56,897 nucleotides of DNA from Arthrobacter sp. Bi83 (lineage in GTDB: Bacteria > Actinomycetota > Actinomycetes > Actinomycetales > Micrococcaceae). Both the position numbers and the translations under genes were made by a program. Below the pieces are notes generated by a model. It was not told the origin of the DNA and ran no database searches. It saw only the letters and a program-made list of their open reading frames with translations. Positions 43,274-53,160 of this stretch are shown here, piece after piece. Positions within the stretch are counted from its first letter, which is position 1. Every line of letters starts with the position of its first letter. The stretch covers positions 1-56,897 of the forward strand of contig NZ_CAKKLY010000030.1 in NCBI RefSeq assembly GCF_918698095.1, written 5' to 3'.

Positions 43274-44146
43274 TTACTTCGATTCGATCAGGCCGGGGTT
43301 GCGGTCGTACTCTTCGCCGAGCAGTCCCGTGTTGCCGTCCTGGCGCAGCTGGTTCATGTGCGCCTGGAATTCGGACTCGGAGACCACCTTTACGCGGAAC
43401 AGCATTTCGGAGTGGTATTCGCCGCAGAGCTCGGCGCACTTGCCGTCATACGTGCCCTCTTTGGTGGGCGTAAAGCGGATGAAGTTGGTCTTGCCCGGGA
43501 TCATGTCCCGCTTCTGCAGGAAGGCAGGTACCCAGAAGGAGTGGATAACGTCGCGTGAGTTCAGTTCAAGGTCCACCGACTTGCCGACAGGCAGGTAGAG
43601 GGTGGGGAGCTTTTCCTTGTCGACGGCCTCGCCGGTCAGGTGTGCCTGGACACCGGCTTCGTGAAGGTCCTCGGTGACGACGTCGCCCTTTTTGTAGTTG
43701 AAGTCCCAGGCCCACTGCTTGCCGCGGACGTCCACTACCACGTCGGCCGGTTTGGAGCGGTCGTCGATGGCCTGCTGGTCGCGGTCGGTGAAGTAGAAGA
43801 ACACCAGGACCATGAACAGCGGGATGGTGAGGTAGAAGACCTCGAGGGGCAGGTTGAAGCTGGTCTGCCGGGGGAATCCGACAGTGCCCTTGCGGCGGCG
43901 GTAGGCCACGATGCACCAGACAATCAGGCCCCAGGTGATAATGCCCACCACGAGTGCGGCAATCCATGAGTTGACCCAGAGGTCCATGATGCGGTCAGTG
44001 TTACTGGTGGTGCCACGCTCAGTGGGCAGCCACCCCTTCTCTACCTCTGACGAACATCCAGTCAAAACCAACGCGCCGGCAATTGCCAAGCCAGAGATCG
44101 AAGTGATCGTTTTGCGTCGGCTGCCGGTTCGGTTCTGCGAACTCAC
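43274..44146 (-). CDS. ctaC: Cytochrome c oxidase subunit II
   Basis: Lipoprotein subunit with the CuA electron-entry centre, 290 residues. The N-terminus has a basic start and a lipobox VLTGCSSE. Two membrane helices follow (about 55-77 and 93-116), then the cupredoxin domain with [11 protein letters not shown] and [14 protein letters not shown], which provide the two His, two Cys, Glu and Met CuA ligands. In actinobacteria it accepts electrons from the di-heme QcrC. It is the first gene of ctaC-ctaD-ctaF. The start has a GAAGGG-type site at about 8 bp. Confidence 0.95.
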   Translation of the reverse strand: MSSQNRTGSRRKTITSISGLAIAGALVLTGCSSEVEKGWLPTERGTTSNTDRIMDLWVNSWIAALVVGIITWGLIVWCIVAYRRRKGTVGFPRQTSFNLPLEVFYLTIPLFMVLVFFYFTDRDQQAIDDRSKPADVVVDVRGKQWAWDFNYKKGDVVTEDLHEAGVQAHLTGEAVDKEKLPTLYLPVGKSVDLELNSRDVIHSFWVPAFLQKRDMIPGKTNFIRFTPTKEGTYDGKCAELCGEYHSEMLFRVKVVSESEFQAHMNQLRQDGNTGLLGEEYDRNPGLIESK

Positions 44147-44271
44147 AGACGGCCCTTCCTACTTGTTGCTGTTGCCAGGGCGGCCTATGGCATCCCGGGC
44201 ACACTAAAGGTTTTACTACTCGGTGTAGAGCTTACCGCTCCCCGCGCGTTTTCGCCCACATGTCCGCGCAG

Positions 44272-44305
44272 TGTGGCGGCGCCGGTTATCACCGGCGCCG
44301 CCACA
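44272..44305 (-). terminator. Terminator after erpA
   Basis: Perfect 15-bp stem TGTGGCGGCGCCGGT (44272-44286) with ACCGGCGCCGCCACA (44291-44305), 4-nt loop. It follows erpA on the minus strand; a TTTT on the plus strand side also lets it act in the other direction. Confidence 0.75.
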
Positions 44306-44331
44306 GCGTTTTGGACGGGCAAGCGGGCCCG

Positions 44332-44721
44332 CTAGTGGAATGAATCGCCGCAGGCGCACGATCCGCCTGCGTTGGGGTTATCGATGGTGAAACCCTGCTT
44401 GGAGATGGTGTCTTCAAAGTCGATGCTGGCGCCGCTGAGGTACGGCACGCTCATCTTGTCGACAACGACCTCGACGCCGTCGTAGTCGCGCACGGCGTCG
44501 CCCTCGAGGAGGCGCTCGTCGAAGTAGAGCTGGTAAATCAGTCCGGAGCAGCCGCCCGGCTGCACGGCAACGCGAAGGCGGAGGTCGGTACGGCCTTCCT
44601 GCTCAAGGAGGCTGCGGACCTTGCCTGCGGCAACGTCCGTCAGCTGAACCTCGTGGCTCGCCAGTTCGGCACTGGCCGTGCCGGTGGATTCGGTGCTGTT
44701 TTCATTGGTCGTAGTGCTCAT
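44332..44721 (-). CDS. erpA: Iron-sulphur cluster insertion protein ErpA (A-type carrier)
   Basis: A-type Fe-S carrier, 129 residues. Its three conserved Cys are Cys58 (GGCSG) and Cys122/Cys124 (SCACG), which bind the cluster and pass it to target proteins. The first 20 or so residues (Thr/Ser/Glu-rich) form a disordered extension usual in actinobacteria. ATG 44721 is chosen for AGAAGG upstream and because residues before it do not fit the family. It stands alone upstream of ctaC. Confidence 0.93.
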   Translation of the reverse strand: MSTTTNENSTESTGTASAELASHEVQLTDVAAGKVRSLLEQEGRTDLRLRVAVQPGGCSGLIYQLYFDERLLEGDAVRDYDGVEVVVDKMSVPYLSGASIDFEDTISKQGFTIDNPNAGGSCACGDSFH

Positions 44722-44907
44722 TGGCCTACCTTCTAACGACGGTCCTGGCGGCCCCGCATGCACGGTGCCTGCCCCTACGGAAACGGTATGGGCTATAGCT
44801 ACATGCTACGTCGATCAGACGCGTAGCTCTAACTGCAGGCGTAACCGTGGCCATCCCCGACTTGTTCCCGCAATGGCCGCGCCAGGCAACCGTCAGGACC
44901 CGTGAGG

Positions 44908-46338
44908 TCAGCCGAGACCCTCGCTGTTGAGGCGTGCCAACAGCAGCGCCTCGGCCACGACTGCATTCCGGAAGTCTTCAATATGGAGTGACTCGTTGGC
45001 CGAGTGGGCCCGGGAATCTGGGTCTTCCACTCCCGTCACCAGGATCTGGGCCTCCGGGTAGAGGTCCGTCAGGTCAGAAATGAACGGAATGGAACCGCCG
45101 ATGCCCATTTCCACTGCCGGTACGCCCCACGACTCCCCCAGCGCCCACATGGCGAATGCCGCAGCAGCCGAACTCCGGTCCGTGAGGTAGGCGTTGCCGC
45201 TCTCCCCGGGCGTGAAGAGCACCTTGGCACCGAACGGCGCGTGGGTCTCGACGTGGCGGCGGACTGCCTCCATGGCGTCTGCCGGCACTTGGCCGGGGGC
45301 CAGCCGGAGGCTGAACTTCGCACGTGCCCTGGGCAGCAGTGTGTTCGAAGCTACGTCAACGGCAGGCGCATCGAAGCCGATGATGGAAAGTGCCGGCTTG
45401 GTCCACATCCGCGATGCGATGCTCCCGCTGCCTGCCAGCTTCACGCCGTCGAGCACAGAGGCGTCCGCCCTGAATTCCGCCTCGGTCAGGTCCACGGTGG
45501 CTTCGTCGCGGCCCACAAGACCCTCAATGGCCACGCTCCCCTCGGCATCGTGGAGGGTCGCAATGAGGCGGGACAGCAGTGTGGGCGCATCCAGCACGGG
45601 TCCGCCGTACATCCCGGAGTGCACTGCATGCTCCAGGACCTGTACGTCGATGGTTCCGTCGATCAGTCCGCGGAGGCTGGTGGTGAGCGCCGGAACCCCC
45701 ACCCTCCAGTTGCTGGAGTCGGCCACCACTATGACGTCGGCCCGGAGCAGCTCGCGGTGTGTTTCCAGGAACGTCCGGAAGGTCGGTGAGCCCGCTTCTT
45801 CCTCGCCTTCGAAGAAAAGCGTCACACCAAGCCCGAATTCTTCGCCGAGCACCTGGGTCACGGCTCCGTAGGCTGCGATGTGGGCCATGATGCCCGCTTT
45901 ATCGTCAGCGGCCCCGCGACCGTACAGACGGCCGTCGCGTTCGACGGCGGTGAACGGCTCTGACTCCCACAGCGCAGGATCGCCGGGCGGCTGGACGTCG
46001 TGGTGGGCATAGAGCAGGATGGTCGGCTTGCCGTCCGCCGCTTCGCGGCGTGCAACCACGGCCGGCCCCCCGGGGGTTCCATCCTCCTTGTCGCAACGAA
46101 GTATCCGGACGTCACCCAGGCCGGCGCCCCGCACGAGGGCGGCAACGGCCTCGGCACTGCGGTCAAGGTGCGCGGGATCGAAACTCGGCCAGGCAATACC
46201 GGGAATACTGACCAGGTCTTTCAGCTGGGACATGGTGGTCCCAAACGCTGCGCTGACGGCGTTCCGAAGGGCGTCCGTGTCGACGCCGGCCACCGAACCG
46301 ACAGATTGTTGCGGGGTCGCCGCTGATGGTGAAGTCAT
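44908..46338 (-). CDS. M20 family dipeptidase
   Basis: Zinc peptidase of the M20 (CNDP/PepV-like) group, 476 residues. Metal ligands and catalytic residues appear in order: LLYAHHDVQPPGD, GRGAADDKAG with the bridging Asp, FFEGEEEAGSP with the general base Glu and ligand Glu, and VVADSSNW. The lid/dimerisation domain (about 200-310) has VLEHAVHSGMYGG with a conserved His. The C-terminus has GIGGSIPFISDL. It probably releases amino acids from dipeptides in the cytosol. The start follows a -10 box by 7 nt. Confidence 0.93.
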   Translation of the reverse strand: MTSPSAATPQQSVGSVAGVDTDALRNAVSAAFGTTMSQLKDLVSIPGIAWPSFDPAHLDRSAEAVAALVRGAGLGDVRILRCDKEDGTPGGPAVVARREAADGKPTILLYAHHDVQPPGDPALWESEPFTAVERDGRLYGRGAADDKAGIMAHIAAYGAVTQVLGEEFGLGVTLFFEGEEEAGSPTFRTFLETHRELLRADVIVVADSSNWRVGVPALTTSLRGLIDGTIDVQVLEHAVHSGMYGGPVLDAPTLLSRLIATLHDAEGSVAIEGLVGRDEATVDLTEAEFRADASVLDGVKLAGSGSIASRMWTKPALSIIGFDAPAVDVASNTLLPRARAKFSLRLAPGQVPADAMEAVRRHVETHAPFGAKVLFTPGESGNAYLTDRSSAAAAFAMWALGESWGVPAVEMGIGGSIPFISDLTDLYPEAQILVTGVEDPDSRAHSANESLHIEDFRNAVVAEALLLARLNSEGLG

Positions 46339-46345
46339 GGCCAAA

Positions 46346-46351
46346 ACACTA
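46346..46351 (-). promoter_or_regulatory. -10 box TAGTGT, 7 nt before the M20 peptidase
   Basis: Minus-strand TAGTGT (46351-46346) ends 7 nt before ATG 46338. TTGTTG lies 16 bp upstream as a possible -35. No ribosome-binding site. Confidence 0.45.
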
Positions 46352-46455
46352 CCTGTGTCACAGACCACAACAAATAACGCCCCGACCCCACGCCGCCCGC
46401 GTCACCTGCGGCTCTGCCTGTCCGGCCGCATGACGGGCAGTCCGGCCCTGCAAGG

Positions 46456-46461
46456 TATTCT
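46456..46461 (+). promoter_or_regulatory. -10 box TATTCT, 6 nt before DUF3043 gene
   Basis: TATTCT ends 6 nt before GTG 46468. No ribosome-binding site. Confidence 0.45.
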
Positions 46462-46467
46462 GTTTCC

Positions 46468-47070
46468 GTGTTCGGACGTAAAAAGGAAGCGCCAGCGGCG
46501 CAGGATGTAGTAGACCAACAAGCCGCCGAGGCAGCTTCCCGGCAGGCCGAGGCTGCCGGGAAGGGTGTGCCCACGCCCAAGCGCAAGGCCCAGGAGGCAG
46601 CCCGCAAGCGGCCGCTGGTGCCCGAGGACCGCAAGGCCTCGAAGGCGGCAGAGCGTGCCGCCATCCAGGACCAGCGTCTGAAGATGCGCCAAGCGCTCGA
46701 TACCGGCGACGAGAAGTTCCTCCCGATCCGTGACAAAGGGCCGCAGAAACGGTTTGCCCGCGACTACGTGGACGCGCGGTTCAGCCTCGGCGAGTACCTC
46801 ATGTTCGGCGCACTGGTCTTCGTGATCATCTCCCTGCTGGTGCCGTCCACGAGTGAACAGATGATTTACGTCCTGGGCGGGTTCTGGGTCATGTTCCTGG
46901 CCGTCTTCGTGGACGTGTTCATCCTGTCCCGCAAACTGCGTAAGCGGCTCACCGAGAAGTTCGGAGACGTGGAACGCGGCACTGTCTGGTACGGGTCAAT
47001 GCGCTCCCTGCAGTTCCGGAAGCTGCGCCTCCCCAAGCCCCAGGTCCGGCGCGGCCAGTACCCGTCGTGA
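46468..47070 (+). CDS. DUF3043 membrane protein
   Basis: A 200-residue protein of the actinobacterial DUF3043 family. A charged, Lys/Ala/Glu-rich cytoplasmic part (about 1-105) contains PKRKAQEAARKRPLVPEDRK and FARDYVDARFSLGEYL. Two membrane helices follow (about 113-130 and 136-156), then a basic tail. The function is not established; conservation suggests a general envelope or cell-division-linked role, which is inference. GTG 46468 is the first codon of the apparent leaderless transcript. A strong terminator follows. Confidence 0.9.
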   Translation: MFGRKKEAPAAQDVVDQQAAEAASRQAEAAGKGVPTPKRKAQEAARKRPLVPEDRKASKAAERAAIQDQRLKMRQALDTGDEKFLPIRDKGPQKRFARDYVDARFSLGEYLMFGALVFVIISLLVPSTSEQMIYVLGGFWVMFLAVFVDVFILSRKLRKRLTEKFGDVERGTVWYGSMRSLQFRKLRLPKPQVRRGQYPS

Positions 47071-47118
47071 ACCCCTCCGATTTCTCCGGGCCCTGTTCCC
47101 GGCCGTGATTCAGAATGA

Positions 47119-47153
47119 AGCAGCCCCCGGCGGTATTACCGCCGGGGGCTGCT
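47119..47153. terminator. Terminator between DUF3043 gene and pyrD
   Basis: AGCAGCCCCCGGCGGT (47119-47134) pairs perfectly with ACCGCCGGGGGCTGCT (47138-47153), a 3-nt loop. Convergent genes lie on both sides. Confidence 0.85.
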
Positions 47154-47210
47154 GCATTCCCGTGACAGCGTTGCTGTTGGTCCCTATCGGACGCCCCGGA
47201 CGGGGCAGTG

Positions 47211-48284
47211 TCAGGCCCCGCGCCGGCTTTTTGCCAACTGCCTGTTAATGCGCGCTGCCCAGAAGGGCCCCTCGTAAAGGAAGGCCGTGTACCCCTGGAC
47301 CAGGGTGGCACCGGCGTCCAGCCTGTCCTGGACATCCCGGGGCGTCTCCACGCCGCCCACGGATACCAGCGTGAGCCGGCCGTCGGTGGCGGCTTTGAGC
47401 CGGCGCAATACCTCCAGTGAACGGGCCTTCAGCGGAGCACCCGAGAGGCCGCCCGCGCCGCACGCTTCAATCCTTTCCGGCTCCGCCGTGAGGCCTGTGC
47501 GTCCGATGGTCGTATTAGTGGCGATAATGCCGTCCAGGCCCAAATCCAGCGCAAGCCGCGCGACGTCGTCCACATCCTCATCGCTGAGATCCGGGGCGAT
47601 CTTGACCAGCAGCGGCACGTGGCGTCCGGCCGCCTTGTCGGACTCCTCCCCCACCGCTGCCAGGAGCGGCCGGAGCGTTTCCACGTTCTGCAGGAGCCGC
47701 AGGCCCGGCGTATTCGGGGAACTGACGTTCACCACCAGGTAGTCCGCTGCCGGAGCAAGGCTGCGCGCGCTGATCAGGTAGTCCTCCGCGGCGTCCTCAA
47801 GTTCCACCACCTTGCTCTTTCCGATGTTCACCCCTATGAGCGGGCGCACCTTGGGATGCCGCCGCTGGAGGGCAGCCCGGGCAGACTTGAGGCGGGGTGC
47901 CACCGCCGCGGCGCCGTCGTTGTTGAACCCCATCCGGTTGATGACTGCCCGGTCATCGATAAGCCTAAAAAGCCTCGGCTTTTCGTTGCCAGGCTGGGCG
48001 CGGCCGGTGATGGTCCCCACCTCGACGTGGCCGAAACCGAGTTCGGTCAGGGCCTCGATACCGTGGCCCTCCTTGTCAAAGCCGGCGGCCAGCCCGAACG
48101 GCGACGGGAACGTCAGCCCAAAAGCGCTCGTCTGCAGGGATGCGGGCGGGGCCGTAAAGCGTGCCAGCAGGCGCCCGGCGCCGGTGGTATGGGCCAGGCG
48201 GATGCCCTTGAATCCGATTTTGTGGGCGCGTTCGGCGTCCATCCATGAAAAGGCCAGCCTGAAGAAAGTCGGATATACGCGCAT
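47211..48284 (-). CDS. pyrD: Dihydroorotate dehydrogenase (quinone), class 2
   Basis: Oxidises dihydroorotate to orotate with membrane quinone as acceptor in pyrimidine synthesis. The 357-codon frame begins [20 protein letters not shown], the N-terminal membrane-associating helices that define class 2. FMN- and substrate-binding segments are [28 protein letters not shown] and [11 protein letters not shown], where Ser is the catalytic base. Near the end are [11 protein letters not shown] and [16 protein letters not shown] 48284 matches the usual family start. Its product couples to the respiratory chain encoded in the same window. Confidence 0.95.
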   Translation of the reverse strand: MRVYPTFFRLAFSWMDAERAHKIGFKGIRLAHTTGAGRLLARFTAPPASLQTSAFGLTFPSPFGLAAGFDKEGHGIEALTELGFGHVEVGTITGRAQPGNEKPRLFRLIDDRAVINRMGFNNDGAAAVAPRLKSARAALQRRHPKVRPLIGVNIGKSKVVELEDAAEDYLISARSLAPAADYLVVNVSSPNTPGLRLLQNVETLRPLLAAVGEESDKAAGRHVPLLVKIAPDLSDEDVDDVARLALDLGLDGIIATNTTIGRTGLTAEPERIEACGAGGLSGAPLKARSLEVLRRLKAATDGRLTLVSVGGVETPRDVQDRLDAGATLVQGYTAFLYEGPFWAARINRQLAKSRRGA

Positions 48285-48403
48285 GCCTCTAGTTTTCCGT
48301 CTTCGGCGGTGGAGACCAAACCAGCCCCGACACAAGGCTGCGCGCCACGGCGGAGGCGCCTTCTGCCGCCGCGGCTGCGGCCGCGGGGCCTGACCGGAAA
48401 GTC

Positions 48404-48409
48404 TAGGCT
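48404..48409 (+). promoter_or_regulatory. -10 box TAGGCT, 6 nt before the alpha/beta hydrolase
   Basis: TAGGCT ends 6 nt before ATG 48416; no ribosome-binding site. Confidence 0.5.
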
Positions 48410-48415
48410 GGTGCC

Positions 48416-49423
48416 ATGGAGTGGCAGAGCGATATCCTGGGCAGCGGCTTCGAGTCCTGTGCCTTTGATGCCACCGGCAGTGACGGCGTCACGCGCACCG
48501 CAACGCTCGTCCGCTATGCCCCGCAGAAGGACGGCACCGCAGATGTTGGGCCGGCAGCCAAACACCGCGCGGTGCTTTTCCTCCATGGCTGGAGTGATTA
48601 TTTTTTCAACGCGGAGCTGGCACGTTTCTGGGATGGCCAGGGCTTTGAGTTCTTTGCCTTGGATATGCACAACCACGGCCGCAGCCTGCAGCCCGCTACG
48701 CACGGCGGGTACGTTGCCGATCTGGGGAACTATGACGCGGAAATCGACACCGCACTCAGCATGATTTCGGACGTGCGGCCCACGGCGCCCATGTCGCTTG
48801 TCCTGATGGGACATTCCACCGGCGGCCTTGTCGCAGCCCTGTGGGTGAGCCGCAACCCGGGCAGGGTTTCGCAGCTTGTCCTGAACAGTCCCTGGCTGGA
48901 AATGCACGGCAGCTCGCTGGTCCGCAGGGCCGCCCGGACCATGGTCGAACCCCTCGCCCGGCTGCGGCCGGAAGCTGTGCTCCGGCTGCCCGAGCGTGGC
49001 TTCTACTGGCGGAGCATCAGCAGCTCGGCCGAGGGCGAATGGACCCTGGACGACAAGTACCGGCCCCCCATGGCCTTCCCGGTCCGGGCCGGCTGGCTGA
49101 GCGCCGTCCTTGCCGGCCACACACAGGTTGCCCGCGGCCTCCGCATCGAGGTTCCCATTCTGGTCGTGATTTCCGGTGCCAGCGCCAACGGTCCGTTCTG
49201 GACCGAGGCAATGCGCAGGACCGACGCCGTGCTGGACGTCAACGTCATCGCCGTCCGTGCCCTCTCGCTGGGCCGGAGCGTGACCGTGGAACGCATCGAC
49301 GGCGCCCTGCACGACGTCTTCCTGTCCCGTACCGAGGTGCGCACGGACGCGTACCGGCGGTTGGCCACGTGGATTCGCGGCTACGCGGCGGAGGACGAAA
49401 CCTTCGACGGCCGGCTGCCGTGA
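48416..49423 (+). CDS. Alpha/beta hydrolase (monoacylglycerol-lipase-like)
   Basis: A 335-residue serine hydrolase. It has the oxyanion-side motif AVLFLHGWSDYFF (about 52-64), ALDMHNHGRS after strand 4, nucleophile elbow LVLMGHSTGGLVAALW (Ser about 133), and a final catalytic His in DGALHDVFLSR. HGWSDY, DMHNHGRS and GHSTGG recall the Hydrolase_4 (serine aminopeptidase S33) group that includes monoacylglycerol lipases. No signal peptide. Substrate is unknown; a lipid ester is most likely. Confidence 0.85.
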   Translation: MEWQSDILGSGFESCAFDATGSDGVTRTATLVRYAPQKDGTADVGPAAKHRAVLFLHGWSDYFFNAELARFWDGQGFEFFALDMHNHGRSLQPATHGGYVADLGNYDAEIDTALSMISDVRPTAPMSLVLMGHSTGGLVAALWVSRNPGRVSQLVLNSPWLEMHGSSLVRRAARTMVEPLARLRPEAVLRLPERGFYWRSISSSAEGEWTLDDKYRPPMAFPVRAGWLSAVLAGHTQVARGLRIEVPILVVISGASANGPFWTEAMRRTDAVLDVNVIAVRALSLGRSVTVERIDGALHDVFLSRTEVRTDAYRRLATWIRGYAAEDETFDGRLP

Positions 49424-49474
49424 CCGAAGGGGAACGGGTAAACAGGACAGCTCCTCCCCCGTGCCGCTGAAGTC

Positions 49475-50320
49475 CTACCCCGGCTGGTTGGCGGCGGCCA
49501 CCGGATTCTTCGCGGCATCCACCGCGCCGCCGTAGCGGCGGTCCCGCTGTGCATAGATTCCCACAGCATCCCAGAGGGTGCGGCGGTCCACGTCCGGCCA
49601 GAGCGTGTCCAGGAAAACGAACTCCGCGTACGCAGACTGCCAAAGCATGAAGTTGGACAGCCGCTGCTCGCCGGAACTGCGCAGGAAAAGGTCGACGTCG
49701 GGCAGGTCCGGTTCGTCGAGGTACTTCTGGATGGTTTTCTCCGTGATGGCACCCGGCTTAAGCCGGCCGGCGGCGACTTCCTCGGCAATGGCAGAGACTG
49801 CGTCCGCTATCTCCGCGCGGCCGCCGTAATTAACACACATGGTTAACGTGCACGTGCTATTTCCGGCGGTGTACGCCTCGGCCTCCTCGAGTTCACGGAT
49901 GACGGACCCCCACAGCTTGGGCCGCCGGCCGGACCAGCGCACCCGCACGCCCCATTCGTCCAGCTGGTTCCGCTGCCTCCGCAGCACGTCCTTGTTAAAT
50001 CCCATCAGGAACCGCACTTCCTCCGGGGACCGCCGCCAGTTCTCCGTCGAGAATGCATAGACCGTGACGTACTTGATGCCGAGCTCGATGGCCCCGGCCA
50101 CGACATCCAGCAGGGCGGGCTCCCCTGCCTTGTGGCCTTCAATGCGGGGCAGCCCCCGCTGGTTGGCCCACCGCCCGTTCCCGTCCATCACGATCGCCAC
50201 ATGCTGCGGCACGAACTCGGCCGGGATCGCCGGAGCAACTGCTCCCGAAAGATGGGGGTAGGGGCGAACCACCGGGGCGGTCCGGCGACGGGCAGGAGTG
50301 GTCTTCTTTCCCAAGGACAC
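49475..50320 (-). CDS. uppS: Isoprenyl transferase (undecaprenyl/decaprenyl diphosphate synthase)
   Basis: Cis-prenyl transferase, 281 residues, making the C50-55 polyprenyl carrier for cell wall synthesis. Signature motifs are [14 protein letters not shown] (Asp binds the diphosphate), [23 protein letters not shown] and [18 protein letters not shown]. The N-terminal 35 residues are a basic extension. It lies 2 bp after recO, an arrangement common in actinobacteria. The polyprenyl phosphate it supplies is also the substrate of the Ppm enzyme at 1822-2568. Confidence 0.94.
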   Translation of the reverse strand: MSLGKKTTPARRRTAPVVRPYPHLSGAVAPAIPAEFVPQHVAIVMDGNGRWANQRGLPRIEGHKAGEPALLDVVAGAIELGIKYVTVYAFSTENWRRSPEEVRFLMGFNKDVLRRQRNQLDEWGVRVRWSGRRPKLWGSVIRELEEAEAYTAGNSTCTLTMCVNYGGRAEIADAVSAIAEEVAAGRLKPGAITEKTIQKYLDEPDLPDVDLFLRSSGEQRLSNFMLWQSAYAEFVFLDTLWPDVDRRTLWDAVGIYAQRDRRYGGAVDAAKNPVAAANQPG

Positions 50321-50322
50321 TG

Positions 50323-51075
50323 TTAGGTACGCTCCACAAGTTTGAGGGATTTCAGGACACGTTCAAGGTGCCATTGCAGATAACTGGCCACGAGGCCCGC
50401 GGCTTCCCGCCGGTGCAGCGGTACCGAGGAATCCGCCGTCGTCCAGTCTCCGGTGAGCAGTGCGCCCAGCAGCGTGACCGTCTCGGCGGCCGGGGCCGGT
50501 GAACCCGGCGGCCGGCAGTCGCTGCAGACCATGCCGCCGAGCGGAGCCGAGAACGCGGTGTGGGGCCCGGCCGCACCGCAGCGCGCGCAGTTGGTGAAGC
50601 TGGGAGCCCAGCCTCCAGTGGCGAGGGCGCGCAAGAGGTAGGAGTCCAGTATCAGTTCCGGTGTGTGGTCCCCGCGGCTGAGTGACGCCAGGGCGCCGAC
50701 GAGCAGGTTGTACTGGGCGGTTCCGGCTTCGCCGTCAACGTCTGTCAGCTTTTCGGCGGTCTCCGTCATGGCCGCAGCCACCGTGTACCTGCCGTAGTCG
50801 GCTGCGATGTTCCCGCCGTAGGCGCCCTTGGCAACAGCCTGGGTGACAATGTCCAGGGTCTTGCCGGACACGAGCTGTAAGTCCGCCACCATGAACGGCT
50901 CCAGGCGGGCGCCAAAGCGGCTGCTGGTGCGCCGGACGCCTTTGGCGACGGCCCTCACCTGCCCGTGATGCTTCGTCAGCAGCGTGATGATGCGGTCCGC
51001 CTCGCCGAGCTTGTGGGTGCGCAGCACCACGGCATCATCGCGGTAGGCACGCGCTGCAAATGACTGTTGGACCAC
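50323..51075 (-). CDS. recO: DNA repair protein RecO
   Basis: Recombination mediator that anneals single strands and loads RecA in the RecFOR pathway. An N-terminal OB fold ([20 protein letters not shown], then [20 protein letters not shown]) is followed by helices and a zinc site with NCARCG and CSDC (about 168-200). Length 250 residues from GTG 51075; GTG 51090 gives five more residues and is equally possible. It precedes uppS by 2 bp in the same unit. A strong terminator separates it from leuA. Confidence 0.92.
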   Translation of the reverse strand: MVQQSFAARAYRDDAVVLRTHKLGEADRIITLLTKHHGQVRAVAKGVRRTSSRFGARLEPFMVADLQLVSGKTLDIVTQAVAKGAYGGNIAADYGRYTVAAAMTETAEKLTDVDGEAGTAQYNLLVGALASLSRGDHTPELILDSYLLRALATGGWAPSFTNCARCGAAGPHTAFSAPLGGMVCSDCRPPGSPAPAAETVTLLGALLTGDWTTADSSVPLHRREAAGLVASYLQWHLERVLKSLKLVERT

Positions 51076-51121
51076 GCTTAATCTTCGCACTGTCTGCCGG
51101 AAAACCCTGCTTTCCGGGTTG

Positions 51122-51157
51122 CAGGTGCGCCGCCGGAGGAAAGCGGCGGCGCACCTG
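51122..51157 (-). terminator. leuA terminator
   Basis: CAGGTGCGCCGCCG (51122-51135) pairs perfectly with CGGCGGCGCACCTG (51144-51157); 8-nt loop. It lies 9 bp after leuA on the minus strand. Confidence 0.8.
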
Positions 51158-51166
51158 TCAGGACTC

Positions 51167-52987
<1,821 letters not shown>

Positions 52988-53015
<28 letters not shown>

Positions 53016-53047
53016 CAGCTAAGAAGAAGCAGTTCTGCGCGCACCAT
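52988..53047 (-). CDS. leuA leader peptide (four consecutive Leu codons)
   Basis: A 19-codon frame encodes MVRAELLLLSCRGEASDAI, with codons CTG-CTT-CTT-CTT in the middle. CTT is otherwise rare in this high-GC DNA, so a run of three is striking. It ends 81 bp upstream of leuA. Leu-rich leader peptides that control leuA by ribosome-dependent attenuation are known in actinobacteria. The ATG lies a few nt after a weak -10-like TGTTAC/TACTGT, so the leader mRNA may itself be leaderless. Confidence 0.75.
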
Positions 53048-53160
53048 TTCACAGTAACACGGGTGCGTAAGATGAAGGAGCAACACCTCCAGCAACGTCC
53101 ACCATGCAGACGCTGCACCGGTGCCAGCGCCGGCCGCAGCCCGTCATCGAAGGAGCTCCT

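Noticed and set aside
41917..43473. 518-codon plus-strand frame opposite ctaD
   Set aside because: Shadow of ctaD; rich in Glu/Arg/His/Gln, without any recognisable motif.
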